The translations under genes and the position numbers were made by a program. From an uncultured Alphaproteobacteria bacterium (GTDB lineage: Bacteria > Pseudomonadota > Alphaproteobacteria > Rhodobacterales > Rhodobacteraceae): a stretch of DNA of 64,000 bases. The notes under the pieces are model-generated. The model was not told the DNA's origin. It searched no databases and saw only the letters and a program-made list of their open reading frames with translations. The stretch lies in NCBI GenBank assembly GCA_902530595.1, contig CACAAX010000002.1, positions 1 to 64,000 of the forward strand, written 5' to 3'. Position 1 is the stretch's first letter. Every line of letters starts with the position of its first letter. Positions 17,941 through 26,359 of the stretch are shown here, piece by piece.

Positions 17941-18738
17941 ATGAGACAGAAACCGGAAAATATTTACCGTTTTTCAAATTTTTTGGGCTTATTTACACTT
18001 GTAGTGCGAGAACAGCGACGGTTTACTTCTATTTGGACCCAAACACTCCTAGCGCCTATTGTAACGAGTGCACTTTTTATAGTAGTCTTCTCCTTTGTTT
18101 TCTCTGATAGAAATGGGGGATCATTTTCTAATAGCAATTATAGTTTGTTTCTTGCTCCCGGTATTCTTATGATGGTCACCATTCAAAATTCTTTTGCTAA
18201 TACCTCTACGTCGATACTAGTTTCCAAAGTCAATGGGAACATTGTTGACACTCTAATGCCATCGTTGTCTTCTTTGGAGCTGTCACTAGGTTTCATGATA
18301 GGTGGAGTCCTTAGAGGGCTATTCGTAGCAACAGGCGTTTTGGTTGTGATATTTCCATTTTTGAGTCTGTTTCCAGTTAATTTGGTTGTACTATATTTTT
18401 ACATAACGATGGGAAGTATTACCTTTTCTCTAATGGGTATATTAGTCGGAGTTTTTTGTAAGAAGTTTGACCAAATGAGTGCAGTTAATAATTTTTTTAT
18501 TGCCCCCCTATCGTTTCTTTCAGGAACATTCTATTCCGTGAGTAAACTTCCGGGCCCATTCGACGTAATCTCCTTCTTTAACCCTGTCTTTTGGCTTATG
18601 GATGGCGTACGATTTGGAGCACTTGGAGAAGCAGAATCTAATATTTTCTTAGGTTGTCTTGGAATTATGTCAGTTAACTTAATTTTATTTTTAATTGTAT
18701 GGAAATGGTTTTCTGTGGGATATTTTTTAAAGGATTAA
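17941..18738 (+). CDS. ABC-2 type transporter permease (NodJ/YadH-like)
   Basis: This 265-residue integral membrane protein has about six hydrophobic segments and the ABC-2 signature region around VNNFFIAPLSFLSGTFYSVSKLP and NPVFWLMDGVRFGALGE. Such permeases pair with a separate ATPase to export lipids, polysaccharides or drugs. No ATPase gene is adjacent, so the partner must be elsewhere. It starts at ATG 17941, although the upstream sequence has little Shine-Dalgarno character. It is followed 35 bases later by argD. Substrate unknown. Confidence 0.88.
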   Translation: MRQKPENIYRFSNFLGLFTLVVREQRRFTSIWTQTLLAPIVTSALFIVVFSFVFSDRNGGSFSNSNYSLFLAPGILMMVTIQNSFANTSTSILVSKVNGNIVDTLMPSLSSLELSLGFMIGGVLRGLFVATGVLVVIFPFLSLFPVNLVVLYFYITMGSITFSLMGILVGVFCKKFDQMSAVNNFFIAPLSFLSGTFYSVSKLPGPFDVISFFNPVFWLMDGVRFGALGEAESNIFLGCLGIMSVNLILFLIVWKWFSVGYFLKD

Positions 18739-18773
18739 CGTCAATTGATTACAAAATCTAAAAAGAGAGACCT

Positions 18774-19970
18774 ATGACTGAAATCGCAAATCGACCTTCA
18801 GAGACATCATTGATGGGTACCTATAGCCGATCTGACTTGGCATTTGTTAGAGGAGAAGGCGTATGGCTTTTTGACAAAAAAGGCAAAATGTTCTTAGATC
18901 TAGCTTCTGGAATAGCAGTAAATTCGTTAGGCCACAGCCACCCTAAGCTAGTAAAAGTACTAGCTGATCAAGGATCAAAACTCTGGCACACTTCAAATTT
19001 ATATACAGTGCCAAATCAAGAGAACTTGGCAACAGTACTAACCAAGAACACTTTCGCAGAAAAGGTTTTCTTTACAAACTCGGGAGCAGAAAGTGTCGAG
19101 TGCGCTATTAAGATTGCCAGGAGGTTTTTTTTCTCAAAGGGCCAATCAAATAGAAATAGGATAATTTCTTTTGAAGGATCTTTTCACGGAAGAACTACGG
19201 GTACAATATCAGCCGCCGGTAGCAGAAAGTTATTGGAAGGGTTTGGACCAAGGTTGCCCGGTTTTGACTTAGTCAAAAGGTTTTCTCTTGAAAGTGTTGA
19301 AAAAAAAATATCAAAAAGAACTTGCGCAATACTTGTTGAGCCAATACTAGGAGAGGGAGGAATAGTAACTCTTTCCTGTTCATTTTTAAAAGGGCTTAAA
19401 GACCTTTGTGAAAAATATAACTTATTGCTTATTTTTGATGAGGTTCAGTCTGGTATTGGTAGAACTGGGCATTTTTTAGCCCACGAAAGCTGTGAGGTGA
19501 CCCCTGATATTGTGGCCTTAGCAAAAGGTTTGGGAAACGGCTTTCCTATAGGTGCTTGTTTAGCAACAAAAAGAGTTGCAGATTGTATGGTGCCTGGAAC
19601 TCATGGCTCAACTTACGGGGGTAATCCTCTAGGTTGTGCTGTTGCGTTAGAGACAACAAAACATATTTTAAAACCTCGCTTTCTATCTGAAATTCGTAAA
19701 AAAGGTGATTTCTTTAAAGAACAATTAAATAGTTTAATTGACATTTTTCCCGATCAAATATTAGAGGTAAGGGGAAGGGGGCTAATGTTGGGTTTAAAGT
19801 GCGCGAATAAAAACGTTAAGCTCATCGATATTTGTAGGAAAGAAAAACTGTTACTAGTACCAGGAGCATCTAATACTTTAAGAATATTACCACCTTTAAC
19901 CATTACGTATAAAGAAATAGAAGAAGGAACTATAAGATTAAAGCGAGCATTATTACAAATGAGAAAATGA
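18774..19970 (+). CDS. argD: Acetylornithine aminotransferase
   Basis: This class III PLP aminotransferase converts N-acetylglutamate semialdehyde to N-acetylornithine and may also serve as succinyldiaminopimelate aminotransferase. It shows LDLASGIAVNSLGHSHP, FTNSGAESVECAIKIAR, FHGRTTGTISA, LIFDEVQSGIGRTG and the PLP-lysine motif ALAKGLGNGFPIGA. Length is 398 residues. It overlaps argF by four bases (ATGA), so the two arginine genes are coupled; argB is also in this window but far away. Confidence 0.96.
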   Translation: MTEIANRPSETSLMGTYSRSDLAFVRGEGVWLFDKKGKMFLDLASGIAVNSLGHSHPKLVKVLADQGSKLWHTSNLYTVPNQENLATVLTKNTFAEKVFFTNSGAESVECAIKIARRFFFSKGQSNRNRIISFEGSFHGRTTGTISAAGSRKLLEGFGPRLPGFDLVKRFSLESVEKKISKRTCAILVEPILGEGGIVTLSCSFLKGLKDLCEKYNLLLIFDEVQSGIGRTGHFLAHESCEVTPDIVALAKGLGNGFPIGACLATKRVADCMVPGTHGSTYGGNPLGCAVALETTKHILKPRFLSEIRKKGDFFKEQLNSLIDIFPDQILEVRGRGLMLGLKCANKNVKLIDICRKEKLLLVPGASNTLRILPPLTITYKEIEEGTIRLKRALLQMRK

Positions 19971-20902
19971 CAGTGAATAATTTTTTGAACCTAAATGAAA
20001 TTGCTCCAAAAAATTTGGAAGCTATTCTTGAAGACGCAAATAAAGTAAAAAAAGCAACCCTTGGCGATATTGTTTTGAATGAGCATTATAGTAGTTGTCT
20101 TAATAATACGATTACAGGACTACTATTTGAAAAGCTATCTACTAGAACGCGTCTCTCGTTTGAGGCTGCAGTATTGAAACTTGGTGGTCAGGTTTCGAAT
20201 ATTCGTAAAGATGAAATTCATTTGGGTCAGGGTGAAACGCTCCAAGATACTAGCGCAATGTTTTCTTTGTTTTTGGATGTGCTGGTTCTTAGGCTATACG
20301 AAGAAAAAAAATTATATGAGTTTGCTCGAAATTCAAAAATTCCAATAATTAATGGCTTGACAAATGAGTCACATCCTTGCCAAGTTTTAGCAGATATATT
20401 TACATTTCAAGAGTTTAGAGGCAGCATCACCGGAAAAAAAGTTGTTTGGTTGGGGGTCGCAAACAATGTATTTCAAAGTTTCTTACATGCTGCTGCTGCT
20501 CTAAAGTTTCAAATTGTTTTCTCTGGACCATCAAAGTTTCAGCCTAGTGAAAAAATGTTGGAGTTTTTACAAAATCACAACTCCGAAATTCTCACTATTG
20601 AGTCAAATCCAGTTATCGCAGTTGAAAACGCAGACCTCGTTGTAACGGATAAGTGGGTATCCATGCATGATAATAACCTTCCAAAATCAGATCTAGATGA
20701 TTTGGCAAGCTATAGGGTGACTAAAGAACTACTAGGTTTCGCAAGAACCGATGTGCTTTTTATGCATTGTCTTCCCGCTGATAAAGGTCAAGAGGTATCT
20801 CAGGACATTTTTGAAGACAAGAGATGTGTTACTTTACGCGAGGCAGAGAATAGAATGCATGTACAGAAATCAATTCTCAGATGGTGTTTGGGTTTATATT
20901 AA
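19967..20902 (+). CDS. argF: Ornithine carbamoyltransferase
   Basis: It converts ornithine and carbamoyl phosphate to citrulline. Hallmark motifs are STRTRLSFEAA (carbamoyl phosphate site), HPCQVLADI and HCLPAD (ornithine site), all intact across 311 residues. The start ATG overlaps the argD stop. The stop is four bases from that of the convergent coiled-coil gene, with no obvious terminator between. Confidence 0.97.
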   Translation: MTVNNFLNLNEIAPKNLEAILEDANKVKKATLGDIVLNEHYSSCLNNTITGLLFEKLSTRTRLSFEAAVLKLGGQVSNIRKDEIHLGQGETLQDTSAMFSLFLDVLVLRLYEEKKLYEFARNSKIPIINGLTNESHPCQVLADIFTFQEFRGSITGKKVVWLGVANNVFQSFLHAAAALKFQIVFSGPSKFQPSEKMLEFLQNHNSEILTIESNPVIAVENADLVVTDKWVSMHDNNLPKSDLDDLASYRVTKELLGFARTDVLFMHCLPADKGQEVSQDIFEDKRCVTLREAENRMHVQKSILRWCLGLY

Positions 20903-20906
20903 ATTT

Positions 20907-21347
20907 TCAGAAAAAGTTTAGTACGAATATCCCTAAAAGTGACACAGTCGCAAAAATTACCAAAATATTGTTAGTAAAAACCCTTTTTAAGGTTGAGAAG
21001 GTATTTTTAGAAAGAGCATTATCTTTATTTTTGAGAGATTTTGATATGGTAAAATTCTGCATTGAAGCCAACTTTAAAACCTCACTATTGGACGCTTTCT
21101 GTTCTTCTTCAAGTGCAATTAACTGCTTGTTAAAGTAAGCTATCATTTCTCGCTGGTGATTTTCAAGCTTATCGATAGCGACCTCAAGTTCTTTGAATGC
21201 ATTGTTTTGGGCGTTTTGAAATTCATCCAAACGCTCGTTCACTAAGGAAGTAACATTCTGCCTTATTTCCTCAATCTGATTGCCTGATAGAAAACGTTCT
21301 CTAACATCTTGTATGCGGTCTTTAATAATGTTGTTTTCCATATTCAT
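20907..21347 (-). CDS. Hypothetical coiled-coil protein with C-terminal membrane anchor
   Basis: I do not recognise a family. The 146-residue product is mostly predicted alpha-helix rich in Glu, Lys, Gln and Asn (about residues 5-95), with heptad-like spacing consistent with a coiled coil. It ends with a single hydrophobic helix (ILVIFATVSLLGIFVLNFF) running to the C-terminus, a tail-anchored layout. There is no signal peptide. It starts ATG 21347 with AGGG four bases upstream. It lies between argF and tRNA-Leu and may be transcribed with that tRNA. Confidence 0.7.
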   Translation of the reverse strand: MNMENNIIKDRIQDVRERFLSGNQIEEIRQNVTSLVNERLDEFQNAQNNAFKELEVAIDKLENHQREMIAYFNKQLIALEEEQKASNSEVLKLASMQNFTISKSLKNKDNALSKNTFSTLKRVFTNNILVIFATVSLLGIFVLNFF

Positions 21348-21435
21348 TTGGCCCTGTTACACTCTCTATTCTAGTACAGTTAATCTCTATATGCAAAAAC
21401 TGTGCAAACCTCAGTAATTTAAACTTTAGGTCGAT

Positions 21436-21522
21436 TGGTGCCCGCTGCCGGACTTGAACCGGCACGACTTTTAAGTCGAGGGATTTTAAGTCCCTTGTGT
21501 CTACCAATTCCACCAAGCGGGC
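21436..21522 (-). tRNA. tRNA-Leu (anticodon TAA)
   Basis: The minus strand reads GCCCGCT at the 5' acceptor, pairing with AGCGGGC at the 3' end, followed by A73 and an encoded CCA. The anticodon loop CTTAAAA gives TAA. A long variable arm (CGACTT..AAGTCG) marks a class II tRNA, as expected for leucine, and the T-arm GGTTCAAGTCC is intact. The 5' end is 21522. Confidence 0.95.
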
Positions 21523-21551
21523 TCAGTAACGATTAACATCCATACCTTAGT

Positions 21552-21557
21552 ATTATA
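21552..21557 (-). promoter_or_regulatory. Possible -10 box of tRNA-Leu
   Basis: A perfect TATAAT on the minus strand lies 30 bases upstream of the tRNA-Leu 5' end. The nearest -35-like hexamer (TTGACG, 21568-21573) is only 10 bases away, too close for a normal spacer. Only the -10 is therefore convincing. Confidence 0.35.
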
Positions 21558-21652
21558 TACGTTTTGGCGTCAAGAGCTTTCAATTAGTTATTGCTTTTAT
21601 TATAGAATGGAATAAATACACTGAAATAAGAAGATCATTTAAGAGGCCAAAT

Positions 21653-22072
21653 ATGGAATTCATTGCCATCTACTCCGTCATGCTGTTTATTTACGTTATC
21701 GTAGATTTCGTATGGATCACATTGTTTATGCAACCTTACTTCACTGCTAACCTAGGCCATCTTCTCAGAGAATCAGTTGGGACAAGCTTTCTGTTAACCT
21801 ACGGATCTATTTTCTTCATATTCTACGTTTTAGGGCTTTACTGGTTTGGAGTGCGAGCCGGTGTTGCTTCAAACTCGGCTCTTACAGCAACATTATCGGG
21901 AGGTTTTTTAGGTTTCCTAGCTTACGGAACCTATGGCTTAACTAACTATATTTTTTTCAAGGGTTACCCACTAACTATAACCGTTTTAGATATCACTTGG
22001 GGATCACTATTAGGAGGTGCGGTATCATTGTGTGGCTATTTAATTTTTCTACGATTTTTCTATCAGAGCTAA
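21653..22072 (+). CDS. DUF2177 family membrane protein
   Basis: This 139-residue protein has four hydrophobic segments. It contains DFVWITLFMQPYF in the first helix region, GGFLGFLAYGTYGLTNYIFFKGYP in the third and VLDITWGSLLGGAVSLCGY in the fourth, the pattern of DUF2177 proteins. Their function is not established. It starts ATG 21653 after AAGAGG and is convergent with metG, with four bases between stops. Confidence 0.85.
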   Translation: MEFIAIYSVMLFIYVIVDFVWITLFMQPYFTANLGHLLRESVGTSFLLTYGSIFFIFYVLGLYWFGVRAGVASNSALTATLSGGFLGFLAYGTYGLTNYIFFKGYPLTITVLDITWGSLLGGAVSLCGYLIFLRFFYQS

Positions 22073-22076
22073 AATC

Positions 22077-23810
22077 TTAATTATCAGTGCCTCGAAATCG
22101 CTTCTCAAGATCTTTTGAGTGGCTATCCTCTATCTTTTTAAAGAGATTATCTATCGGTTTAAATTCGTCACCAATCTCCACCCTCTCAAAAATTGAACTG
22201 AAATTGCTTTTGAAACAAGTCCACTGAACCTGATCTAGTGGCCTGCCGAGGCAGTTTTTTATTTTAATGGTAGTTTCTGGGATAAATGGTTCTGAAATAT
22301 CACTAAAGAAGAGCATAAGATTGAAGCCAAATCTAACGATTTTTGCTGCTTTTGCCTCATCAGTTTTAGCTACCATCCAAGGTTGTGTACGTTGTAAATA
22401 CTCATTTCCTATTGACCAAATCTTTCTCAAATGTGATGTGGCTTTTCTTATTTCTATTTTTGTCATTGCGTCATCATAGTTTTCGAAAGTTTTCGCAATT
22501 TCTGATATTGTATCGAATTCTTCTTGGGTATACTGCATGCCCCGAGGTAATGTTTTGCCGAACTTTGATAATGTAAATTTAGTTAGTCGGCTCACGAAGT
22601 TTCCTAAAACGTCTGCTAAATCTTTATTGATGCAAGACTGAAAGCTCTTCCAAGTAAAATCCGAATCCGAAGTCTCTGGCGCGTTTGAGAGCAACCACCA
22701 TCGCCAGTAGTCTGAGGGAAATAAATCTAGTGCTTGGTTCATGAATACACCTCTTTTTTGACTAGTAGAAAATTTTCCTCCTTCATAAGTCAACCAATTA
22801 AAGCCTTTAATGTAATCAACTAATTTCCAAGATTGATTGGAGCCTAAGAGAGTTGCAGGGAAAGAAAGAGTATGAAATGGGATATTATCTTTCGCCATGA
22901 ATTGAACATAATGTACGTCTATCGCTCCATGCTCGTTCAACCACCAACTTTTCCAGTAGTCTGGAGGCTCTTTTTTGCTAGCTGCCCAGTCGATCGTCGA
23001 TGAGATGTAAGCAATTGGTGCATCAAACCAAACATAAAATACTTTATTTTCCATTCCTTCCCAAGGCCTACCATCTTTTTCAACAGGAATTCCCCAATCT
23101 AGATCTCGAGTAATGCTGCGATCTTGTAAACCCTTTCCATCCATTAGCCATTTCTTCGCTATAGAAGTTGCTAAAATAGGCCAATTTTTGTTAGACTCAA
23201 TCCATGCCAACAGCCTATCTTTAAGTTTACTTTGCATTAAATAAAGATGGTTAGTCTTTATCAATTCTAAGTTTTTTGAACCAGATAAAGCAGAGCGTGG
23301 GTTAATAAGTTCACTAGCCTCTAATTGCCTGGTACAATTTTCGCATTGATCTCCTCGAGCTCTTTCATATGAGCATTCCGGGCACGTACCAATTACATAT
23401 CTATCAGGAAGAAATCTTTTATCTTCTTTAGAATATAGTTGTCTTTCTTCTACCGTTTTCAAAAGACCATTTTTATCTAAATTAAATGCAAACGTTTTAG
23501 TAAGTTCATGATTGCTAATTGATGACGAACGCCCAAAAAAATCAAAAGAGAGAAAAAATCGATCTGATAGATCTCTTTGGACCTGCCACATTTCTCTGCA
23601 ATACTCTTCTGTGGATGTTTGATTTTCAATAGCTGCCAGCTCAGCAGGAGTCCCATGCTCATCGGTTGCACAAATAAAGGCAACTTCATGGCCGTTAGCT
23701 CTCATGTATCTTGCATAAAGGTCCGCAGGAAGTTGGCTGCCAACTAAATTTCCTAAATGCTTTATCCCATTTATGTAAGGTAATGCTGATGTTATGAGAA
23801 TTCGTTTCAT
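22077..23810 (-). CDS. metG: Methionyl-tRNA synthetase
   Basis: This class I synthetase charges tRNA-Met. It has the HIGH-type motif as HLGN (residues 18-21), ATDEHGTP, a zinc-binding insert (CPECSYERARGDQCENC) and the KMSKS-type loop as KFSTSQKRG. The KFSTS form is normal for this branch of MetRS. Length is 577 residues, and the C-terminal tRNA-binding (EMAP) domain is absent, as in many alphaproteobacteria. It is divergent from tRNA-Trp. Confidence 0.97.
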   Translation of the reverse strand: MKRILITSALPYINGIKHLGNLVGSQLPADLYARYMRANGHEVAFICATDEHGTPAELAAIENQTSTEEYCREMWQVQRDLSDRFFLSFDFFGRSSSISNHELTKTFAFNLDKNGLLKTVEERQLYSKEDKRFLPDRYVIGTCPECSYERARGDQCENCTRQLEASELINPRSALSGSKNLELIKTNHLYLMQSKLKDRLLAWIESNKNWPILATSIAKKWLMDGKGLQDRSITRDLDWGIPVEKDGRPWEGMENKVFYVWFDAPIAYISSTIDWAASKKEPPDYWKSWWLNEHGAIDVHYVQFMAKDNIPFHTLSFPATLLGSNQSWKLVDYIKGFNWLTYEGGKFSTSQKRGVFMNQALDLFPSDYWRWWLLSNAPETSDSDFTWKSFQSCINKDLADVLGNFVSRLTKFTLSKFGKTLPRGMQYTQEEFDTISEIAKTFENYDDAMTKIEIRKATSHLRKIWSIGNEYLQRTQPWMVAKTDEAKAAKIVRFGFNLMLFFSDISEPFIPETTIKIKNCLGRPLDQVQWTCFKSNFSSIFERVEIGDEFKPIDNLFKKIEDSHSKDLEKRFRGTDN

Positions 23811-23963
23811 TATACACTCTATTTATAATTAAATATTTTTTTAAAGTACAAATATGTATATGTCCAAAAAAAATCTTCTTAATTGTTGATTGGCTGACAC
23901 TAGTCATGGCACTTGAATCTTGATTATTAAAAGTTTTTTAGTTAATGGTTATTAGGTGTTTGC

Positions 23964-24038
23964 AGGGGTTTAGCTCAGTTGGTAGAGCATCGGTCTCCAA
24001 AACCGAGGGTCGTGGGTTCGAGTCCCTCAGCCCCTGCC
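23964..24038 (+). tRNA. tRNA-Trp (anticodon CCA)
   Basis: Acceptor AGGGGTT pairs with AGCCCCT, followed by G73 and an encoded CCA. The D arm is TAGCTCAGTTGGTAGAGCA, the anticodon loop CTCCAAA gives CCA, and the T arm GTGGGTTCGAGTCC is intact. Its place directly upstream of secE and nusG is the widespread bacterial arrangement. The tuf gene that often precedes it in related genomes is not present; metG is there instead. Confidence 0.96.
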
Positions 24039-24054
24039 AAAGCTAAGCTTTTTT
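24038..24054 (+). terminator. Weak terminator-like hairpin after tRNA-Trp
   Basis: AAAGC-TAA-GCTTT, a five-base stem with a three-base loop, is followed by a T run. It starts on the last base of the CCA end. The stem is too short to be confident; it may only be a processing signal, because secE follows within about 75 bases. Confidence 0.3.
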
Positions 24055-24125
24055 TATTCCTCTACTAAATGCTACTTGAAATGTTCTCTTCTAGCATCTA
24101 TACAGAGAGAGAAAAGAGGATAATA

Positions 24126-24317
24126 GTGACAAACATCTTTAAATTTATACAACAAAGCCGTCAAGAAGCGTCCAAAATTGTTTGGCCAACTCGTAGAGAA
24201 ACAACCACCACCACTATAATGGTTTTTATAATGGTGGCAATTTTAGCAACATTCTTTTTGATCACTGACTCAATTATATCTTTTTTACTAAGGGTTATAT
24301 TGAGTTTAAATTTTTAG
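24126..24317 (+). CDS. secE: Preprotein translocase subunit SecE
   Basis: This small subunit of the SecYEG channel is of the single-span alphaproteobacterial type, 63 residues. It has an amphipathic N-terminal helix with the conserved KIVWPTRRET and one transmembrane helix (TTIMVFIMVAILATFFLI). I start at GTG 24126, preceded by GAGG with six bases spacing. The frame extends to TTG 24069, but those extra residues are not family-like. SecY is encoded at 49534 in the same direction. Confidence 0.94.
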   Translation: MTNIFKFIQQSRQEASKIVWPTRRETTTTTIMVFIMVAILATFFLITDSIISFLLRVILSLNF

Positions 24318-24417
24318 ATTTGTAATTTGGCAAAAATTAAACATAACAGAGGTCGAAATAGTTGACTAACTGATTTTTTTCATTAAAGGTTTCCAGAAAA
24401 CAAGAAGGTAAGTCCAA

Positions 24418-24951
24418 ATGGCTATGAGATGGTACTCGGTCAGCGTTTTTTCCAATTTTGAGAAAAAGGTTGCCGAGAGTATAAAAGAAATGGTTGCGCA
24501 AAACAATCTAGAGAATGAGGTCTCAGAAGTTTTGGTGCCAACTGAAGAGGTATTAGAAATACGTAGAGGGAAGAAAGTTCAAAGGGAACGAAGGTTTATG
24601 CCTGGCTACGTTCTTGTGAAGATGGACATGAGTGAGGAAGTATATCACGCAATTAAGGGAATCAACCGCGTGTCGGGATTTCTAGGAGCACATGGCAAAC
24701 CAACCCCATTACCAGATTCAGAAGTTGCAAGAATAATTAATCAAGTCGAAGAGGGTGGAGACCAACCAAGATCTCTGATAGCATTTGAAGTAGGTGAAAA
24801 GGTAAATGTTACTGATGGACCGTTTGAAGGTTTTGCTGGCTCGGTGGAAGAAGTAGACGATATCAATTCACGGCTGAAACTGACAGTGTCAATATTTGGC
24901 AGAGCTACTCCTGTAGAGTTAGAATTTACACAAGTTCAAAAACAAAATTGA
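24418..24951 (+). CDS. nusG: Transcription termination/antitermination factor NusG
   Basis: The NGN domain at the N-terminus (RWYSVSVFSNFEKKVAESI, then RRFMPGYVLVKMDM) contacts the RNA polymerase clamp. The C-terminal KOW domain (GEKVNVTDGPFEGFAGSVEEVD) links to S10/NusE or Rho. The 177 residues are full length. It lies about 100 bases after secE and 31 before rplK; a purine-rich AAGAAGG site precedes ATG 24418. Confidence 0.97.
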   Translation: MAMRWYSVSVFSNFEKKVAESIKEMVAQNNLENEVSEVLVPTEEVLEIRRGKKVQRERRFMPGYVLVKMDMSEEVYHAIKGINRVSGFLGAHGKPTPLPDSEVARIINQVEEGGDQPRSLIAFEVGEKVNVTDGPFEGFAGSVEEVDDINSRLKLTVSIFGRATPVELEFTQVQKQN

Positions 24952-24982
24952 TAATTAGATGTATGAAAGAGGAAAATAGTAA

Positions 24983-25411
24983 ATGGCAAAAAAAATAGAA
25001 GGATACTTGAAACTGCAAATTCCAGCGGGAAAAGCCAATCCATCGCCTCCTGTAGGCCCAGCTCTGGGCCAGAGGGGGTTAAATATTATGGAGTTTTGTA
25101 AAGCATTTAACGCGAACACACAGGACATGGAGCCTGGCGCGCCTTGCCCAACAGTCATTACTTACTATGTGGATAAGTCGTTCTCTATGGATATTAAAAC
25201 CCCGCCAGCTTCATTTTTTTTAAAAAAGGCTTCTGGTTTAAAGGCCGGTTCTTCTACGGCAGGAAAGGAAACTGCTGGCACTGTTACATCTAAACAAGTG
25301 AGAGAGATTGCAGAGTCAAAAATGAAAGATTTGAACGCAAACGATATTGACGGTGCAATGCAAATAATATTGGGTTCGGCGAGATCTATGGGTATTGAAG
25401 TTAAAGATTAA
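24983..25411 (+). CDS. rplK: 50S ribosomal protein L11
   Basis: It forms the GTPase-associated centre with 23S rRNA and L10/L12. It has the conserved N-terminal [25 protein letters not shown] and the C-terminal rRNA-binding helices ending [12 protein letters not shown]. At 142 residues it is full length. It is 16 bases ahead of rplA, the standard L11-L1 pair. Confidence 0.98.
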   Translation: MAKKIEGYLKLQIPAGKANPSPPVGPALGQRGLNIMEFCKAFNANTQDMEPGAPCPTVITYYVDKSFSMDIKTPPASFFLKKASGLKAGSSTAGKETAGTVTSKQVREIAESKMKDLNANDIDGAMQIILGSARSMGIEVKD

Positions 25412-25427
25412 GTAGGGATAAATTGAA

Positions 25428-26123
25428 ATGGTAAAAACAGGAAAAAATTTTTTAAATGCTAAGAAAGCATTCGAGGGCAAGCACGATCTCAGTCTAGATG
25501 AGGCTGTAAATTTAGTTAAAAATAATGCTTCTGCGAAATTTGATGAAACAGTAGACATCGCAATTAATCTTGGCGTTGACCCAAAGCACGCTGATCAGAT
25601 GGTTAGAGGAGTATGTGCTTTACCTCATGGCAATGGGAAAAATATGAAAGTAGCTGTATTTGCTAAAGGCGAAAAAGCCGAGGAAGCAAAAAAAGCTGGA
25701 GCAGACATAGTTGGTGCGGAAGATTTAATGGAGACGATTCAGAGTGGGGCAATTGACTTTGATCGCTGCATCGCAACGCCTGATATGATGGCAATTGTTG
25801 GAAGATTAGGCAAAGTGCTCGGTCCAAGAAATTTGATGCCAAACCCTAAAGTAGGTACTGTAACAGTGGATGTTGAAAAGGCTGTAAAGTCTGCCAAATC
25901 TGGAGAAGTGCAGTTTAAAGTGGAAAAATCTGGAGTTGTCCAAGCAGGGTTAGGTAAAGTATCATTTGACAAACAAAAAATTTCGGAAAATATTACAGCA
26001 TTTATCGAATCAGTTAATAAGGCAAAACCGGCAGGAGCAAAAGGATCATATCTGAAAAGGATCTCAGTGAGTTCGACTATGGGACCAAGCGTTACGTTGG
26101 ACAGTAGTCAGTTTGTCAGCTGA
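25428..26123 (+). CDS. rplA: 50S ribosomal protein L1
   Basis: This protein of the mobile L1 stalk is usually also the translational repressor of its own operon. The 231 residues include [41 protein letters not shown] and the C-terminal [17 protein letters not shown], all typical. The stop precedes the long rplJ leader. Autoregulation is known for the family; no specific site was identified here. Confidence 0.98.
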   Translation: MVKTGKNFLNAKKAFEGKHDLSLDEAVNLVKNNASAKFDETVDIAINLGVDPKHADQMVRGVCALPHGNGKNMKVAVFAKGEKAEEAKKAGADIVGAEDLMETIQSGAIDFDRCIATPDMMAIVGRLGKVLGPRNLMPNPKVGTVTVDVEKAVKSAKSGEVQFKVEKSGVVQAGLGKVSFDKQKISENITAFIESVNKAKPAGAKGSYLKRISVSSTMGPSVTLDSSQFVS

Positions 26124-26149
26124 TAAGACGCATGAGTTGAGTAAATCGT

Positions 26150-26345
26150 GCATTTTTAAAAGTGTTAGTTTGATTAGAGCTAATACTTAGTCGAAGATGG
26201 TGGGTTTCTAGTAGTGTAAATCCTGCCTGAGACAGGTAGAAATGTTTTGAAACTATATATTTATAGTCGACTTCACCTACCTGTTTTGTTAAAGGAGAAA
26301 TCCTTTTTTAGCCTCAAGCAGTAACTACTGCAAATGGCACAAACG
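26150..26345 (+). ncRNA. rplJ leader (L10-type ribosomal protein leader)
   Basis: The 236-base gap between rplA and rplJ is the place of the L10 autoregulatory leader, where free L10-L12 complex binds mRNA. It contains CTGCCTG (26223-26229), CAGGTAG (26233-26239) and CTACCTG (26277-26283). The middle element can pair with either neighbour. A terminator-like hairpin follows at 26291-26309. The match to the L10 leader class rests on position and structure; limits are approximate. Confidence 0.6.
26291..26309 (+). terminator. Attenuator-like hairpin in the rplJ leader
   Basis: AAAGGA pairs perfectly with TCCTTT across a GAAA tetraloop and is followed immediately by more T residues. The stem is short and A/T-rich at its base, so strength is uncertain. 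It lies about 50 bases before the rplJ start and could end transcription or sequester the AAAGGAG purines. Confidence 0.4.
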
Positions 26346-26359
26346 TTGGAGTGGAATAG

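Noticed and set aside
21322..21516. 64-codon open frame over tRNA-Leu (minus strand)
   Set aside because: It translates the tRNA itself; the tRNA fold is unambiguous.
22800..22860. KFSTS in place of KMSKS in MetRS as a possible defect
   Set aside because: KFSTS is the normal form in this class of methionyl-tRNA synthetase.
24069..24125. Upstream extension of secE from TTG 24069
   Set aside because: GTG 24126 has GAGG at ideal spacing and gives the family N-terminus.
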